Below are positions 1-8,941 of a DNA stretch of 54,185 nucleotides, piece by piece (the first letter of the stretch is position 1; the number at the start of each line of letters is the position of its first letter). A program made the position numbers and the translations under genes. The notes beneath the pieces are model-generated. The model saw nothing but the letters and a program-made list of their open reading frames with translations, did no database searches and was not told the DNA's origin. Origin of the DNA: an uncultured Bacteroidia bacterium. GTDB taxonomy: Bacteria; Bacteroidota; Bacteroidia; Bacteroidales; UBA932. The stretch spans positions 1 to 54,185 of the forward strand of contig CADAOA010000004.1 of assembly GCA_902789435.1 (NCBI GenBank), in the 5' to 3' direction.

Positions 1-2603
1 ATAGCCTTTATCCTTCTCTTGGCATCTTCGCTCAGCGACGACATAGGAGGCACTATCATGTAGCAGTAAGCTTTGACCGTACTTCTTCCCACCCTTCCGC
101 GAAGCTGATGCAGATCGCTCAGGCCAAACATTTGTGCCTGGTTGATTATCATAGTGTTGGCGTTTGGAATATCTATGCCGTTTTCTATGATTGTGGTGGA
201 TATCAGAACGTCGTAGTCCCCGCGGATGAAATCCAGCATCCTCTCTTCCAGCTTTGACGGTTCCATCTGTCCATGTCCAGTAACCGTACGCACCTGAGGA
301 CATATCCTGTGTACCATCTGTTCCACCGCAGCTATGTCTTCCACCCTGTTGTGCACGAAAAATACCTGGCCTCCGCGACGGACTTCATTCATTATGGCAT
401 CCCGGATAAGGTCTTCGTTGAAATCAATTATTTCCGTCTGTACCGGAAGGCGGTTAGGTGGAGGGGTGTTTATGATGGAAAGGTCTCTCGCACCCAGAAG
501 CGAGAACTGGAGCGTGCGTGGAATAGGAGTAGCTGTAAGTGTCAGTGTATCAACCTCTACCTTTAATTGGCGAAGACGTTCCTTGGCTGCCACTCCAAAT
601 TTCTGTTCCTCGTCTATTATAAGAAGTCCAAGATCCTTGAACTCTATTTTCTTGTTCAGAAGCCGGTGGGTTCCGATAACAATGTCCGTGCGGCCTTCTT
701 TCAGCGACTGGGTGATTTCCCTGATTTCCTTAGCCGTGCGAAGACGGCTGATATAATCTATCCTTACCGGGAATTTCTCAAGCCTTTCCGTAAATGTCTT
801 GTAATGCTGAAGGGCAAGTATGGTAGTCGGAACCAGGACGCATACCTGTTTGCTGTCGCATACTGCCTTGAAGGCGGCCCTGATGGCAACTTCTGTCTTT
901 CCGAATCCTACATCTCCGCAGATCAGGCGGTCCATAGGATTAAGGCTTTCCATATCCGCCTTGACTGCCTTTGTCGCGGAAACCTGGTCCGGAGTATCCT
1001 CGAACATGAACGAAGCTTCCAGCTCGCTTTGCATATAGGTATCGGCTGAGAACGCAAATCCGCGGCTTTGTTTTCTCTCTGAGTACAAGGCTATGAGTTC
1101 TTTTGCTATATCCTTGATCTTAGCCTTGGTAGAAGTCTTGAGCTTGTTCCAGGCGCCACTTCCCAGCTTATATATTTTTGGAGGAACACCGTCTTTGGAT
1201 TTATACTTGGAAATCTTGTGCAGACTGTGTACGGAAACAAATATCACATCTCCGTCACGATACATTATCTTCACCGCTTCCTGTACTTTTCCCCCTATAT
1301 TGGTTTTGACAAGTCCTCCGAAAACTCCGACTCCGTGATCTATATGCACGATGTAATCTCCCACATGATAACCGTTGAGGTCTTCTATGGCGAGCCTTTC
1401 GCTACGTTCTACCTGACGACGGAGTTTTACCCTGTGGAATCTTTCGAAAATCTGATGGTCGGTGTAAAGGCAGATCTTTGCATCGGGACAGATGAATCCC
1501 TGGCAAGGAGAACATTCCAGATGCTCGAAATGAGGGTATTCTCCTTTGGAAATCCTGGAGGAATCCCGGAAAATATTCCTGAGCCTTTCCGCCTGATCTT
1601 GGCTGCGGGAAGATATGTAAACTTTATAACCTTCTGAATTCCTCTTTCTTATATCATCTGCCAGAAGTTCGAAGTTCTTATTGAAAGAAGGTTGTGGAAG
1701 ACACTGTACATTAACGGTCTCTTCAGAAACCGGAGACACTCTCTTAATGCTTCTTCCATTCAGCGATATTACCCTGAATCCTTCCCACATCGCCGAGAAA
1801 TCTTCAAATGTATCCGACCAGATAATGCAACTGTCCTTACCTATGTAGTCCGGCAGGGTCTGACCGCCAAGGGCCATTACGGAAGACGGTTTCTGCATAT
1901 CCGGAAATATCTCCACTTTTCCTACCCTTTCCGTGGATCGCTGACTGGATATATCGAACTTGCTTATAGATTCCGCCTGGTTGCCGAAGAAATCTATCCT
2001 GTATGGCACATTGTCGGAATATGAGAATATATCCACGATTCCTCCGCGAATGGCAAACTGCCCGGGTTCAGATACAAAATCCACTCTCTCGAATCCGGCA
2101 CCGAAAAGTTTGTCTTTCAACTCCTCGAAATCCGTTTCTTCTCCTTCCTTCAGGCAAAGTATGCTTTCTGTCACCGCCTGCCTGGCCACACACAGTTCCT
2201 TAACTGCATCCGGATATGTAACTATCACAATATCACCGTTCTCAGGATTAAAACCGTTTATAGCGCTGAGTGTTATACTTCTCTGCACCTTGTTGGAAGA
2301 ATCCTTTATGGTAACTATCTTTGAGGTGGAAGAAGAGCTGCAGGGGAAATACAGAACCTGACCGGAAAAAACGGAATAAAGATCGCTGCACATGTTTTCA
2401 GCACCTTCCTTGGTGTCTGAAATCACAAGGTGGATAAAGGAAGAACAGCACAACTCCATCGCGGAAGACAACAGTATCCCCTTGGAAGATCCGAAAAGTC
2501 CCTTTATGCAAAGCGAGGAATCTTTCCCGCCTATAAAGGAAGAAACTTTGCGGACAGCTTCCAGGCTACTGAATTTTGCCGTTATGCCCTCCATCTTTCC
2601 CAT
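1..2603 (-). CDS. mfd: Transcription-repair coupling factor Mfd (C-terminus beyond window)
   Basis: Mfd removes RNA polymerase stalled at DNA lesions and recruits UvrA for nucleotide excision repair. About 867 codons are visible; roughly the last 250 to 300 residues lie outside the window. The N-terminal UvrB-like part is readable (for example QFAIRGGIVDIFSY near residue 190). Then come the RNA-polymerase-interacting region (HVDHGVGVFGGLV, near bases 1310-1355), the Walker A motif GDVGFGKTEVA (bases about 886-922) and the DEEQKFGV helicase box (bases about 591-617). The start is the ATG at 2603: no in-frame ATG lies close upstream, and a TAAATTTG promoter element ends 8 bases before it. An ATG three codons later is the only near alternative. 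The gene diverges from ruvB. Confidence 0.95.
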   Translation of the reverse strand, partial: MGKMEGITAKFSSLEAVRKVSSFIGGKDSSLCIKGLFGSSKGILLSSAMELCCSSFIHLVISDTKEGAENMCSDLYSVFSGQVLYFPCSSSSTSKIVTIKDSSNKVQRSITLSAINGFNPENGDIVIVTYPDAVKELCVARQAVTESILCLKEGEETDFEELKDKLFGAGFERVDFVSEPGQFAIRGGIVDIFSYSDNVPYRIDFFGNQAESISKFDISSQRSTERVGKVEIFPDMQKPSSVMALGGQTLPDYIGKDSCIIWSDTFEDFSAMWEGFRVISLNGRSIKRVSPVSEETVNVQCLPQPSFNKNFELLADDIRKRNSEGYKVYISSRSQDQAERLRNIFRDSSRISKGEYPHFEHLECSPCQGFICPDAKICLYTDHQIFERFHRVKLRRQVERSERLAIEDLNGYHVGDYIVHIDHGVGVFGGLVKTNIGGKVQEAVKIMYRDGDVIFVSVHSLHKISKYKSKDGVPPKIYKLGSGAWNKLKTSTKAKIKDIAKELIALYSERKQSRGFAFSADTYMQSELEASFMFEDTPDQVSATKAVKADMESLNPMDRLICGDVGFGKTEVAIRAAFKAVCDSKQVCVLVPTTILALQHYKTFTERLEKFPVRIDYISRLRTAKEIREITQSLKEGRTDIVIGTHRLLNKKIEFKDLGLLIIDEEQKFGVAAKERLRQLKVEVDTLTLTATPIPRTLQFSLLGARDLSIINTPPPNRLPVQTEIIDFNEDLIRDAIMNEVRRGGQVFFVHNRVEDIAAVEQMVHRICPQVRTVTGHGQMEPSKLEERMLDFIRGDYDVLISTTIIENGIDIPNANTMIINQAQMFGLSDLHQLRGRVGRSTVKAYCYMIVPPMSSLSEDAKRRIKA

Positions 2604-2611
2604 CAGGACTG

Positions 2612-2619
2612 CAAATTTA
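2612..2619 (-). promoter_or_regulatory. Bacteroidota -7 element of mfd
   Basis: TAAATTTG on the minus strand fits TAnnTTTG and is followed by CAG, as at several other promoters here. Only 8 bases separate it from the mfd ATG, so the transcript would have almost no leader. No clear -33 TTTG was found. Confidence 0.5.
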
Positions 2620-2648
2620 GTTTTTTGCCTGGAATATGTTCCTAAACA

Positions 2649-2876
2649 TGTTGATAACTTTGTTAAAAATCCGAGGATAAAAATTCCGGTGGAAAACCTG
2701 GCTTTTATCCAACAGGCTTATCAAAATCCTATCAACAGTATTTGAAGCGGAAAATCCTATTCAGAATATGCTCCAGACAACATTTTACAAGGTTATCAAC
2801 AATTTCCACAGGATATAAAAAACAACAAAGATTCTTTTTAAAATTTAATAGTTGTTATAGTATAGCTTGTGTAAAA
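2649..2876. other. Cluster of DnaA-box-like 9-mers, candidate oriC
   Basis: The 292-bp spacer between divergent mfd and ruvB has no gene. It holds many sequences close to the DnaA box TTWTNCACA. TTATCAACA occurs exactly twice, at 2649-2657 (minus) and 2793-2801 (plus). TTTTACACA (minus, 2868-2876) fits the relaxed consensus fully. One- or two-mismatch forms are TTTTCCACC (minus, 2688-2696), CTATCAACA (2729-2737), TTATCAAAA (2718-2726) and ATTTCCACA (2802-2810); TTATCCAACA (2705-2714) has an extra A. A strongly AT-rich stretch at about 2813-2865 could be an unwinding element. Origin function is an inference; the boxes are seen directly. Confidence 0.5.
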
Positions 2877-2880
2877 AAGG

Positions 2881-2888
2881 TATCTTTG
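2881..2888 (+). promoter_or_regulatory. Bacteroidota -7 element of ruvB
   Basis: TATCTTTG fits TAnnTTTG and ends 7 bases before the ruvB ATG, predicting a leader of only a few bases. No convincing -33 TTTG at 19-21 bases upstream. Confidence 0.5.
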
Positions 2889-2895
2889 CCTAACC

Positions 2896-3918
2896 ATGAC
2901 AGAAGAAACATTCAATCCGAGGGAAATCGAACCCGCATCCGACAGGGAAGTGGAGTCTTTGGTGCGGCCTAAGGAATTCCAGGATTTTTCCGGCCAGGAG
3001 AAAGTGGTGGAGAATCTGAAGGTATTTGTAAAGGCTGCCAAGATGAGGGGGGAGAGTCTGGACCATACACTGCTTTTCGGGCCTCCGGGTCTCGGAAAGA
3101 CAACCCTTGCGAACATAATCGCCAATGAGATGGGCGTGGACATGAAAGTGACTTCCGGTCCTATCCTGGACAAACCGGGAGATCTTGCCGGCCTTCTGAC
3201 ATCCCTGGAAACCGGAGATGTGCTTTTCATAGACGAGATCCACCGCCTTCCTAAGATCGTTGAGGAATATCTTTACTCCGCGATGGAGGATTTCCGCATA
3301 GACATTATGATAGACAAGGGTCCGGGAGCAAGAAGCGTGCAGATCACCCTCAATCCGTTTACCCTTGTCGGAGCCACCACAAGAAGCGGCCTTCTGTCTT
3401 CACCTCTCAGGGCAAGGTTCGGAATAAACTGTCACCTTGAATATTACAACACTGAAACACTGAAGAAAATAGTCAAGCGTTCCGCAGGTATCCTGGATAT
3501 AGACATTGATGACCAGGCTGCAAAGGAAATAGCCTGCCGTAGCCGTGGAACTCCAAGAATCGCGAACTCCCTTCTGAGAAGAGTCAGGGACTTTGCCCAG
3601 GTAAAAGGTAACGGAGACGTGGATCTTGAGATCACCAGATATTCCCTGGATGCCCTTAACATAGACAAGCGTGGCCTTGACCAGATGGACAACAAGATCC
3701 TTTCCACCATCATATCCAAATTCAAGGGCGGTCCTGTCGGCATAACCACAATCGCAACTGCAGTGGGTGAAGATGCCGGTACCATAGAAGAAGTATATGA
3801 ACCATTCCTTATCCAGGAAGGTTTCATCAGGAGAACTCCGAGAGGAAGGGAAGTAACCGAACTCAGTTACAAACATCTTGGAATATCAAAATACAGAAAC
3901 GACCTTTCACTTTTCTAG
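2896..3918 (+). CDS. ruvB: Holliday junction branch-migration ATPase RuvB
   Basis: RuvB is the hexameric AAA+ motor that, with RuvA, drives branch migration of Holliday junctions in recombination repair. The protein has 340 residues, normal for the family. Walker [10 protein letters not shown] is at residues 62-70, Walker B FIDEIH at about 111-116, and the sensor region [18 protein letters not shown] follows; the C-terminal winged-helix domain ([20 protein letters not shown]) is intact. The ATG at 2896 sits 7 bases after a TAnnTTTG element, so it is the first usable start. Its partner ruvA lies 18 kb away on the other strand (21766-22353), so the two are not in one operon here. Confidence 0.97.
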   Translation: MTEETFNPREIEPASDREVESLVRPKEFQDFSGQEKVVENLKVFVKAAKMRGESLDHTLLFGPPGLGKTTLANIIANEMGVDMKVTSGPILDKPGDLAGLLTSLETGDVLFIDEIHRLPKIVEEYLYSAMEDFRIDIMIDKGPGARSVQITLNPFTLVGATTRSGLLSSPLRARFGINCHLEYYNTETLKKIVKRSAGILDIDIDDQAAKEIACRSRGTPRIANSLLRRVRDFAQVKGNGDVDLEITRYSLDALNIDKRGLDQMDNKILSTIISKFKGGPVGITTIATAVGEDAGTIEEVYEPFLIQEGFIRRTPRGREVTELSYKHLGISKYRNDLSLF

Positions 3919-3944
3919 AAACAGAATCATCAATAAATAAAATT

Positions 3945-5177
3945 ATGAAAAAGCTCCTTGCAATAATTCTGATATCTATGCTCAGCATAGATGTATTTGC
4001 CTGCACCTCAGCGATATTCACCGGCAAATGCACAAAAGACGGAAGACCTCTGATGTGGAAAAACCGCGATACCGGAGAACTCAACAACCGTCTTGAACAT
4101 TTCAAGGGAAAGAAATACGATTTCGTAGGGCTTGTCAATTCTCCAAGCAAAGGCGGAGAAGTCTGGGCAGGCAGCAATGAAGCCGGATTCTGCATAATGA
4201 ATACAGCCAGCTATAATCTTGCCATTCCTGAGGAAAAGGATCTTCAGGATGGAGAAGGTGCTGTAATGTTCAAGGCTCTTGGCATATGCCGCACACTCAA
4301 GGATTTTGAAAAATTCCTGGATACCATAAAGAAGCCTCTGGCAGTTGAAGCCAACTTCGGAGTCATCGACGCTGAAGGCGGTGCCGCATACTATGAAGTC
4401 AATACCAGGACCTGGAAAAAGTTTGACGCCAACGACTCAAAGCTCGCTCCTGAAGGATATCTTATCTGGACCAACTATTCCAGAAGCGGAAAGGTTGACC
4501 AGGGTATGGGATATGTAAGATGGGGCAATGCCACAGACATCGTTGAAAAGGCTTACAAGGAAGGAGTGAAATTCACTCCTGAATGGATAATGGAAAACCT
4601 TTCAAGGTCATTCTATCATTCTATCCTCAAGACGGACCTCAGAAACTCTGATATTGCAGAGAAAACCAACGGATGGTTCATAGACCAGGACTTCATTCCG
4701 AGAAAATCCACCTCAGCGATCTCTATTTTCCAGGGTGTTGCAAAGGGAGAAAAGGCAAAGCACACAATCTTCTGGTGCGGAATGGGTTATGGTCCTCTTG
4801 CAGTTCTTGTTCCTGTTATTATGACACACACCAAACTTATTCCTGCAACCCTTGCAAAAGGTTCTTCAGTAGGAAAGGACAAGAAAAAAGGTAACCCAAA
4901 CAACTGCTTCGTATGTGACCAGGTACTAAACCTGAAGAAAAAAATCTTCCCTATAAAGAGAGGAAACGGCAACAAGTACTTCAATTTTCACAAACTCTAC
5001 AACCCTCAAGGAACAGGTTACAGCCAGCAGCTGAAGAAGACCGAAGAGGCCATACTTGAGAAATCAGCAGAGGCTATTGAAATCCTGAGAAACGGAGACC
5101 TTGACGAAAAGAAACACAAGCGTTTCAACAGCGAGATTGACGAAATCCTCACTGCTGCATACAACAACCTTAAGTAA
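3945..5177 (+). CDS. Secreted Ntn hydrolase of the C45 / linear amide C-N hydrolase group
   Basis: Exported hydrolase of the N-terminal nucleophile superfamily, related to acyl-CoA:6-aminopenicillanate acyltransferase-like (C45) and choloylglycine hydrolase proteins, which cleave linear amide bonds. Residues 1-19 form a signal peptide ending VFA. The next residue, Cys20, begins CTSAIFTG and would become the N-terminal nucleophile directly on signal cleavage. DGRPLMWKNRDTG carries the conserved Arg-Asp pair of the family. The 410-residue length fits Bacteroidota members. It follows ruvB by 26 bases with no visible terminator. Substrate cannot be told from sequence: bile-salt conjugates, N-acyl amides or peptides are all possible. 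Cys20 could instead be read as a lipoprotein site, but Phe at position -2 makes that unlikely. Confidence 0.8.
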   Translation: MKKLLAIILISMLSIDVFACTSAIFTGKCTKDGRPLMWKNRDTGELNNRLEHFKGKKYDFVGLVNSPSKGGEVWAGSNEAGFCIMNTASYNLAIPEEKDLQDGEGAVMFKALGICRTLKDFEKFLDTIKKPLAVEANFGVIDAEGGAAYYEVNTRTWKKFDANDSKLAPEGYLIWTNYSRSGKVDQGMGYVRWGNATDIVEKAYKEGVKFTPEWIMENLSRSFYHSILKTDLRNSDIAEKTNGWFIDQDFIPRKSTSAISIFQGVAKGEKAKHTIFWCGMGYGPLAVLVPVIMTHTKLIPATLAKGSSVGKDKKKGNPNNCFVCDQVLNLKKKIFPIKRGNGNKYFNFHKLYNPQGTGYSQQLKKTEEAILEKSAEAIEILRNGDLDEKKHKRFNSEIDEILTAAYNNLK

Positions 5178-5192
5178 AACCCAAATAGATTT

Positions 5193-7597
5193 CTAATAAA
5201 TCCTAAGCGGCGGCAGGAAGAAATTCTGGCCGTCGCTTTCTCCTGTTACAGTGATTCTTACACTCTTGACTTTAGTGTCTGGAGTAAGCACTATGCGGCT
5301 GCAGTCAACCTCTTTTCTGCCCCACCGTCTTCAGAATACTCAGCATAGCCTTCGGTGAGTCCGTAGAAATCCACGTTTGCCCTTCCGGTAACAATGTCGA
5401 TTACAGAGCATTTTATAGGTTCGTCAAAGACAAATGTGATGTAGTCTCCTGCCTTTGCCCTGCCCTCAAATCTGCAATATGCTTTTTCCTTATATTCCTT
5501 GAGGATGCTGAGGTTTTTCTCCGATGCCCTCATATTGGTCTCGATTTCAAAATGAGGCACCATGCGGACGGTTTGCAGAGGCATGTTTGAAACAGCGACT
5601 CCAACGGAATGAAGGGTGTCAGAAACAAATGTGGCAAACCTGTAATTTGCAATGTCTCTGGTAATTATAGGCTCAGTATAGACATACTTGTAATTAGTGG
5701 TGTCTTTCTGGCCTCTTATATTTCCGATCTCGGTCTGAGGAGAAACTATAGCATATTTTACCACGGCTCCCTCATACGGAGGAGTAACCGTAATCTTGTA
5801 AGGCCGCATATAGGATTCGCTTATCAGAACATCTGTTTTTGTAAAAGCGACAGGCTCTGCCTTTACTTCAGGATATGGTACCCTGAATCTTATTCCCATA
5901 TTCTCAAGCCTCGCAAAATGAGCCTGTGTCAGACGGTCATAGAAATACTTGTAATTGGCAGCACTGTCTGCGATAGTCCTGGAAGTTCCCCATCCTGTTT
6001 CCGCCAGGGCACAGAGTCTTGGGAACATCTGATATTCCACAAAATTCTCAGGTCTGTTTCCAAGTTCTTCCCAAAGTCCGGCCTGCACTCCAACCACGTG
6101 TTTACGTGCAAGTTCCAGATTTGAAGCGGCCTTGCCTGCATCTTTTCCGGCAGATGCAAGCTTTATAGGATCGTATGAATAGGTTATCTCCAGCGGAATC
6201 ACCCTTGCCCAGTTATGTCCTCTTTCAATAGGAGACTGCTGCATATCCAGATAGACATATTCAGCAGCCTGCATCACACAGTCAAATCCGTTCTGCACAG
6301 CCATCGGACCCCACTTCTTGCTGTGCCATACATAAATCAGAGAATTGTCCTTGATGTCATCGGCATACATTATCTCTTCCCATCCTGCAATCTTCTTTCC
6401 GTACTTCTTTGCAATCTGGTTAACCCTTGAAACAAAATAGAAATGCAGTTGCTCGGAATTTGTCATTCCCATCTTCTTCATCAGAGCCTGGCAATCCGGG
6501 CATTTCTCCCAGTTGAAACGGTTGACTTCGTCTCCTCCCATATTGATGATGCCGGAAGGAAACATCTCTGCCATCTCCTTTATGATTTTCTCGATAATCT
6601 CATAGTTACTCTCCTTTGCCACGCACCAGATTTCACGGCTGAATCCGGTCTCGTTGATAGATGTGTCTTCAGGAAATTCGCATAGTATTTCAGGATAGCT
6701 GCCGGCTATCGCGGCGCTGTGCCCCGGAGTTTCGATCTCTGGAATAATTTCTATTCCCCTGTCAGCGGCATACTTTACTATATCCTTGATCTGCTGCTGG
6801 GTATAGTATCCTCCATATCTCTTGTTCCCCGATCCGAAACTTGACGGAATCACTTCATCCGGTCCTCTCCACGCTCCCTTTTCGGTAAGCAATGGAAGAG
6901 ACTTTATCTCCACTCTCCATCCCTGGTCATCCGTAAGATGCCAGTGGAACTTGTTCAGCTTGTGATATGCCATCCAGTCCAGCACCTTGTAAACATCCTC
7001 GGCCGGCCTCCAGGTCCTGGAAACATCCAGTTCAAAACCTCTGTATCTGAAAGAAGGAGAGTCTTCTATCCTTCCTTGGGGAATAATGATTAAATTTGAA
7101 AAATCTCTGTTGTTGAAATTATATGTCTGGGGAGGTAATAGCTGAAGAAGGGTTTGGATTCCGCTCATGGCTCCTTCGTAGCCGTTACTGAAAATGAATA
7201 TGGCGTTTTCCTGAACTTCAAGGCTGTATTCGCGGCCTTCCGGTGCGGCATTGTCTGCTATCAGAATGCTGATAACAGGATGCTCTCTCTTTATTGTTTT
7301 TTTGGCGGACTTCCATTTTTCCCACCTGATGATTTCCACTTTTTCTCCTGTCAGGTTCTTGATATGTCCGGCAAGATAATCAGACAGGAACGGATCATTA
7401 GATACAACCCTGACATCTTTTTTAAGAACGAAACAAGGGGAATTCAGATCGTAATAAACATCCTTTGGCTGAGGTATCAGCTGGGTATAAGGGTTGTTGC
7501 CGTCAAATTTGTTTTCGTTTGTCTGGGCATAAACAAAACGGGGAGCCGCCAAAGCGGCGGCAAAGGCGATTATTGTCAGGAACCGTCTGATATTCAT
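5193..7597 (-). CDS. Beta-N-acetylhexosaminidase (GH20), frame broken near the 3' end
   Basis: Exported exo-glycosidase releasing terminal GlcNAc or GalNAc from glycans. A signal peptide (about residues 1-24, ending VYA) precedes the GH20 N-terminal domain. The TIM barrel shows HWHLTDDQGWR (near 218-228), PEIETPGHS and the catalytic pair GGDEVN (Asp and Glu near 356-357). The main frame runs from 7597 and stops at 5291 after a garbled tail. One base shift at the G-run complementary to 5320-5323 opens a frame to a TAG at 5193-5195. That tail reads EVDCSRIVLTPDTKVKSVRI and ends FLPPLRIY, a sensible beta-rich C-terminus. The break is either a one-base error or a real slippage at G4/G5. The catalytic domain is unaffected. 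It probably shares a transcript with the two DUF4251 genes upstream. Confidence 0.9.
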
Positions 7598-7626
7598 AAA
7601 TATATCGCGATGAATAAATTAATTGT

Positions 7627-8157
7627 TTACTTCTTTTCTTTCTTTACTGGCCTTTCTTCAAAATGACCGGTATAGTTGATGAAGTCCCTGTATTGGCTAT
7701 CCACCTTCACATAGGCGATGCCGTTGTGGTAAACCTCTATCGTTATATAGAATGTCTCCGAATTGTAGCGGTTCGGGAAGTTGAATTCCAGTAAAGCATA
7801 ACAGTTCCTTCTTGAAGGATTCATCGTGGTCTTTACGTTAACCGGAACATTATCGGCATCAACTGCTATAGCGTCTTCGTTCGGGAAGGAAAAATTAGCT
7901 CGCCCTACGTAAGGAAGATAGCATTTGAGGATACCGTCCTTGATAGATATGCTGTATCCGTCCATCGTTTCCTTCTGAGGGAATGCCCTAGGCTGGATAC
8001 GGTCTATCACGATGTATATATCTCCATCCTGAATAGCGTTGGAGACAAGGGCAGCGGTTTGCTCCTTTTCCTGAGGAGTTTGGGTGAAAGCTCCACAACC
8101 AGCAAAAACAAAGGCGGTTGCGATCAGAGCCAGAACAGTTGTCTTGAAAGTTTTCAT
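7627..8157 (-). CDS. DUF4251 lipoprotein
   Basis: Probable lipoprotein of the DUF4251 family, which is found mainly in Bacteroidota and has no known function. The signal peptide ends FVFAGC, giving Cys21 as the likely lipid-anchored residue. The body has the family pattern: YSISIKDGILKCYLPYVGRANF in its middle, then alternating beta strands with FYITIEVYHNGIAYVKVDS near the end. At 176 residues it is typical in size. It lies 12 bases after a second DUF4251 gene and 29 bases before the hexosaminidase, so the three are probably one transcript. Family placement rests on remembered family features and not on a search. Confidence 0.75.
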   Translation of the reverse strand: MKTFKTTVLALIATAFVFAGCGAFTQTPQEKEQTAALVSNAIQDGDIYIVIDRIQPRAFPQKETMDGYSISIKDGILKCYLPYVGRANFSFPNEDAIAVDADNVPVNVKTTMNPSRRNCYALLEFNFPNRYNSETFYITIEVYHNGIAYVKVDSQYRDFINYTGHFEERPVKKEKK

Positions 8158-8169
8158 ATGTTTTACTAT

Positions 8170-8769
8170 TTATTCTGTCAATGGATTAGGATCTTCCGGA
8201 TAAGGCCTTGAGTCAACTTCTCCCTCATAGGATACGGACTCGAATCCCGGAACTTCAACCATAATGTAACACTTGCCGGAAGGATATACCTGAAGGGTCA
8301 TTGTTACCTGGATGGCCTGGGTATCTGTATCGGAGTCGTTATTCCAGAAAATTGATTGGAACATATAGCTTTTCTGCTTTTCGCTCCATCCGCCGAATAT
8401 GGTGGTGATCTGATTGTTGGCTATGATGCTGATATCTGTGTTGGCCAGACTGTATGCCTGTCTTGCCTTGGTCTCTGCAAGTCCGGTGAAAGGAAGGCAG
8501 CAGGAAATACGGTCTCTTTTCAGGTCGATATAATATTCGGCCGTACTTGCATTTATGGTGTTGTAGTTGAAATTGAAATTGTTGTTCTTGTTGAAGCTTC
8601 TGGTGATGAAGATGAAAAGATCTTTTTTGGCGGCGCCGTCATTGGTAATCTTGGCGATACGCTCTTTTCTTTCCTTATTGGATTCTTTCTTTTTCTTCTG
8701 CGAATAGGAAGGAACACAGATTAGAACAGCGGCCAGAAGGCACATTGTAATGGTAAAAATCTTTTTCAT
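8170..8769 (-). CDS. DUF4251-like exported protein
   Basis: Exported protein that looks like a diverged tandem paralogue of the next gene. The signal peptide (MKKIFTITMCLLAAVLICV, ending SYSQ) has no lipobox, so it is probably soluble in the periplasm. A lysine-rich stretch (KKKKESNKERKERIAK) follows. The core keeps the shared order: AEYYIDLKRDRISCCLPFTGLA matches the paralogue's ISIKDGILKCYLPYVGRA region, and QVTMTLQVYPSGKCYIMVEV matches its C-terminal strands. Two asparagine-rich patches (NKNNNFNFNYN; WNNDSD) set it apart. It is the first gene of a likely three-gene transcript ending in the hexosaminidase. Function unknown. Confidence 0.65.
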   Translation of the reverse strand: MKKIFTITMCLLAAVLICVPSYSQKKKKESNKERKERIAKITNDGAAKKDLFIFITRSFNKNNNFNFNYNTINASTAEYYIDLKRDRISCCLPFTGLAETKARQAYSLANTDISIIANNQITTIFGGWSEKQKSYMFQSIFWNNDSDTDTQAIQVTMTLQVYPSGKCYIMVEVPGFESVSYEGEVDSRPYPEDPNPLTE

Positions 8770-8851
8770 ATCTGAAATTGGTTTATTTCTTTGTTATTAA
8801 TAGTTTCCTTTGGTTTAATGCCAATTTGAGTTGCAAAAACTGCTCCCGAAA

Positions 8852-8859
8852 CAAATATA
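8852..8859 (-). promoter_or_regulatory. Possible -7 element for the DUF4251 / hexosaminidase run
   Basis: TATATTTG on the minus strand fits TAnnTTTG, about 80 bases upstream of the DUF4251 start at 8769. No -33 partner at the right spacing. The 172-bp spacer 8770-8941 shows no convincing promoter for frdA on the plus strand. Confidence 0.35.
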
Positions 8860-8941
8860 GCGATTAAACTTTTGAAATAGCGGAAAAAATGGTTAAAATT
8901 GTAGATGTTTTCAAAGATTGTAAATAATTAATCTAAAACAA

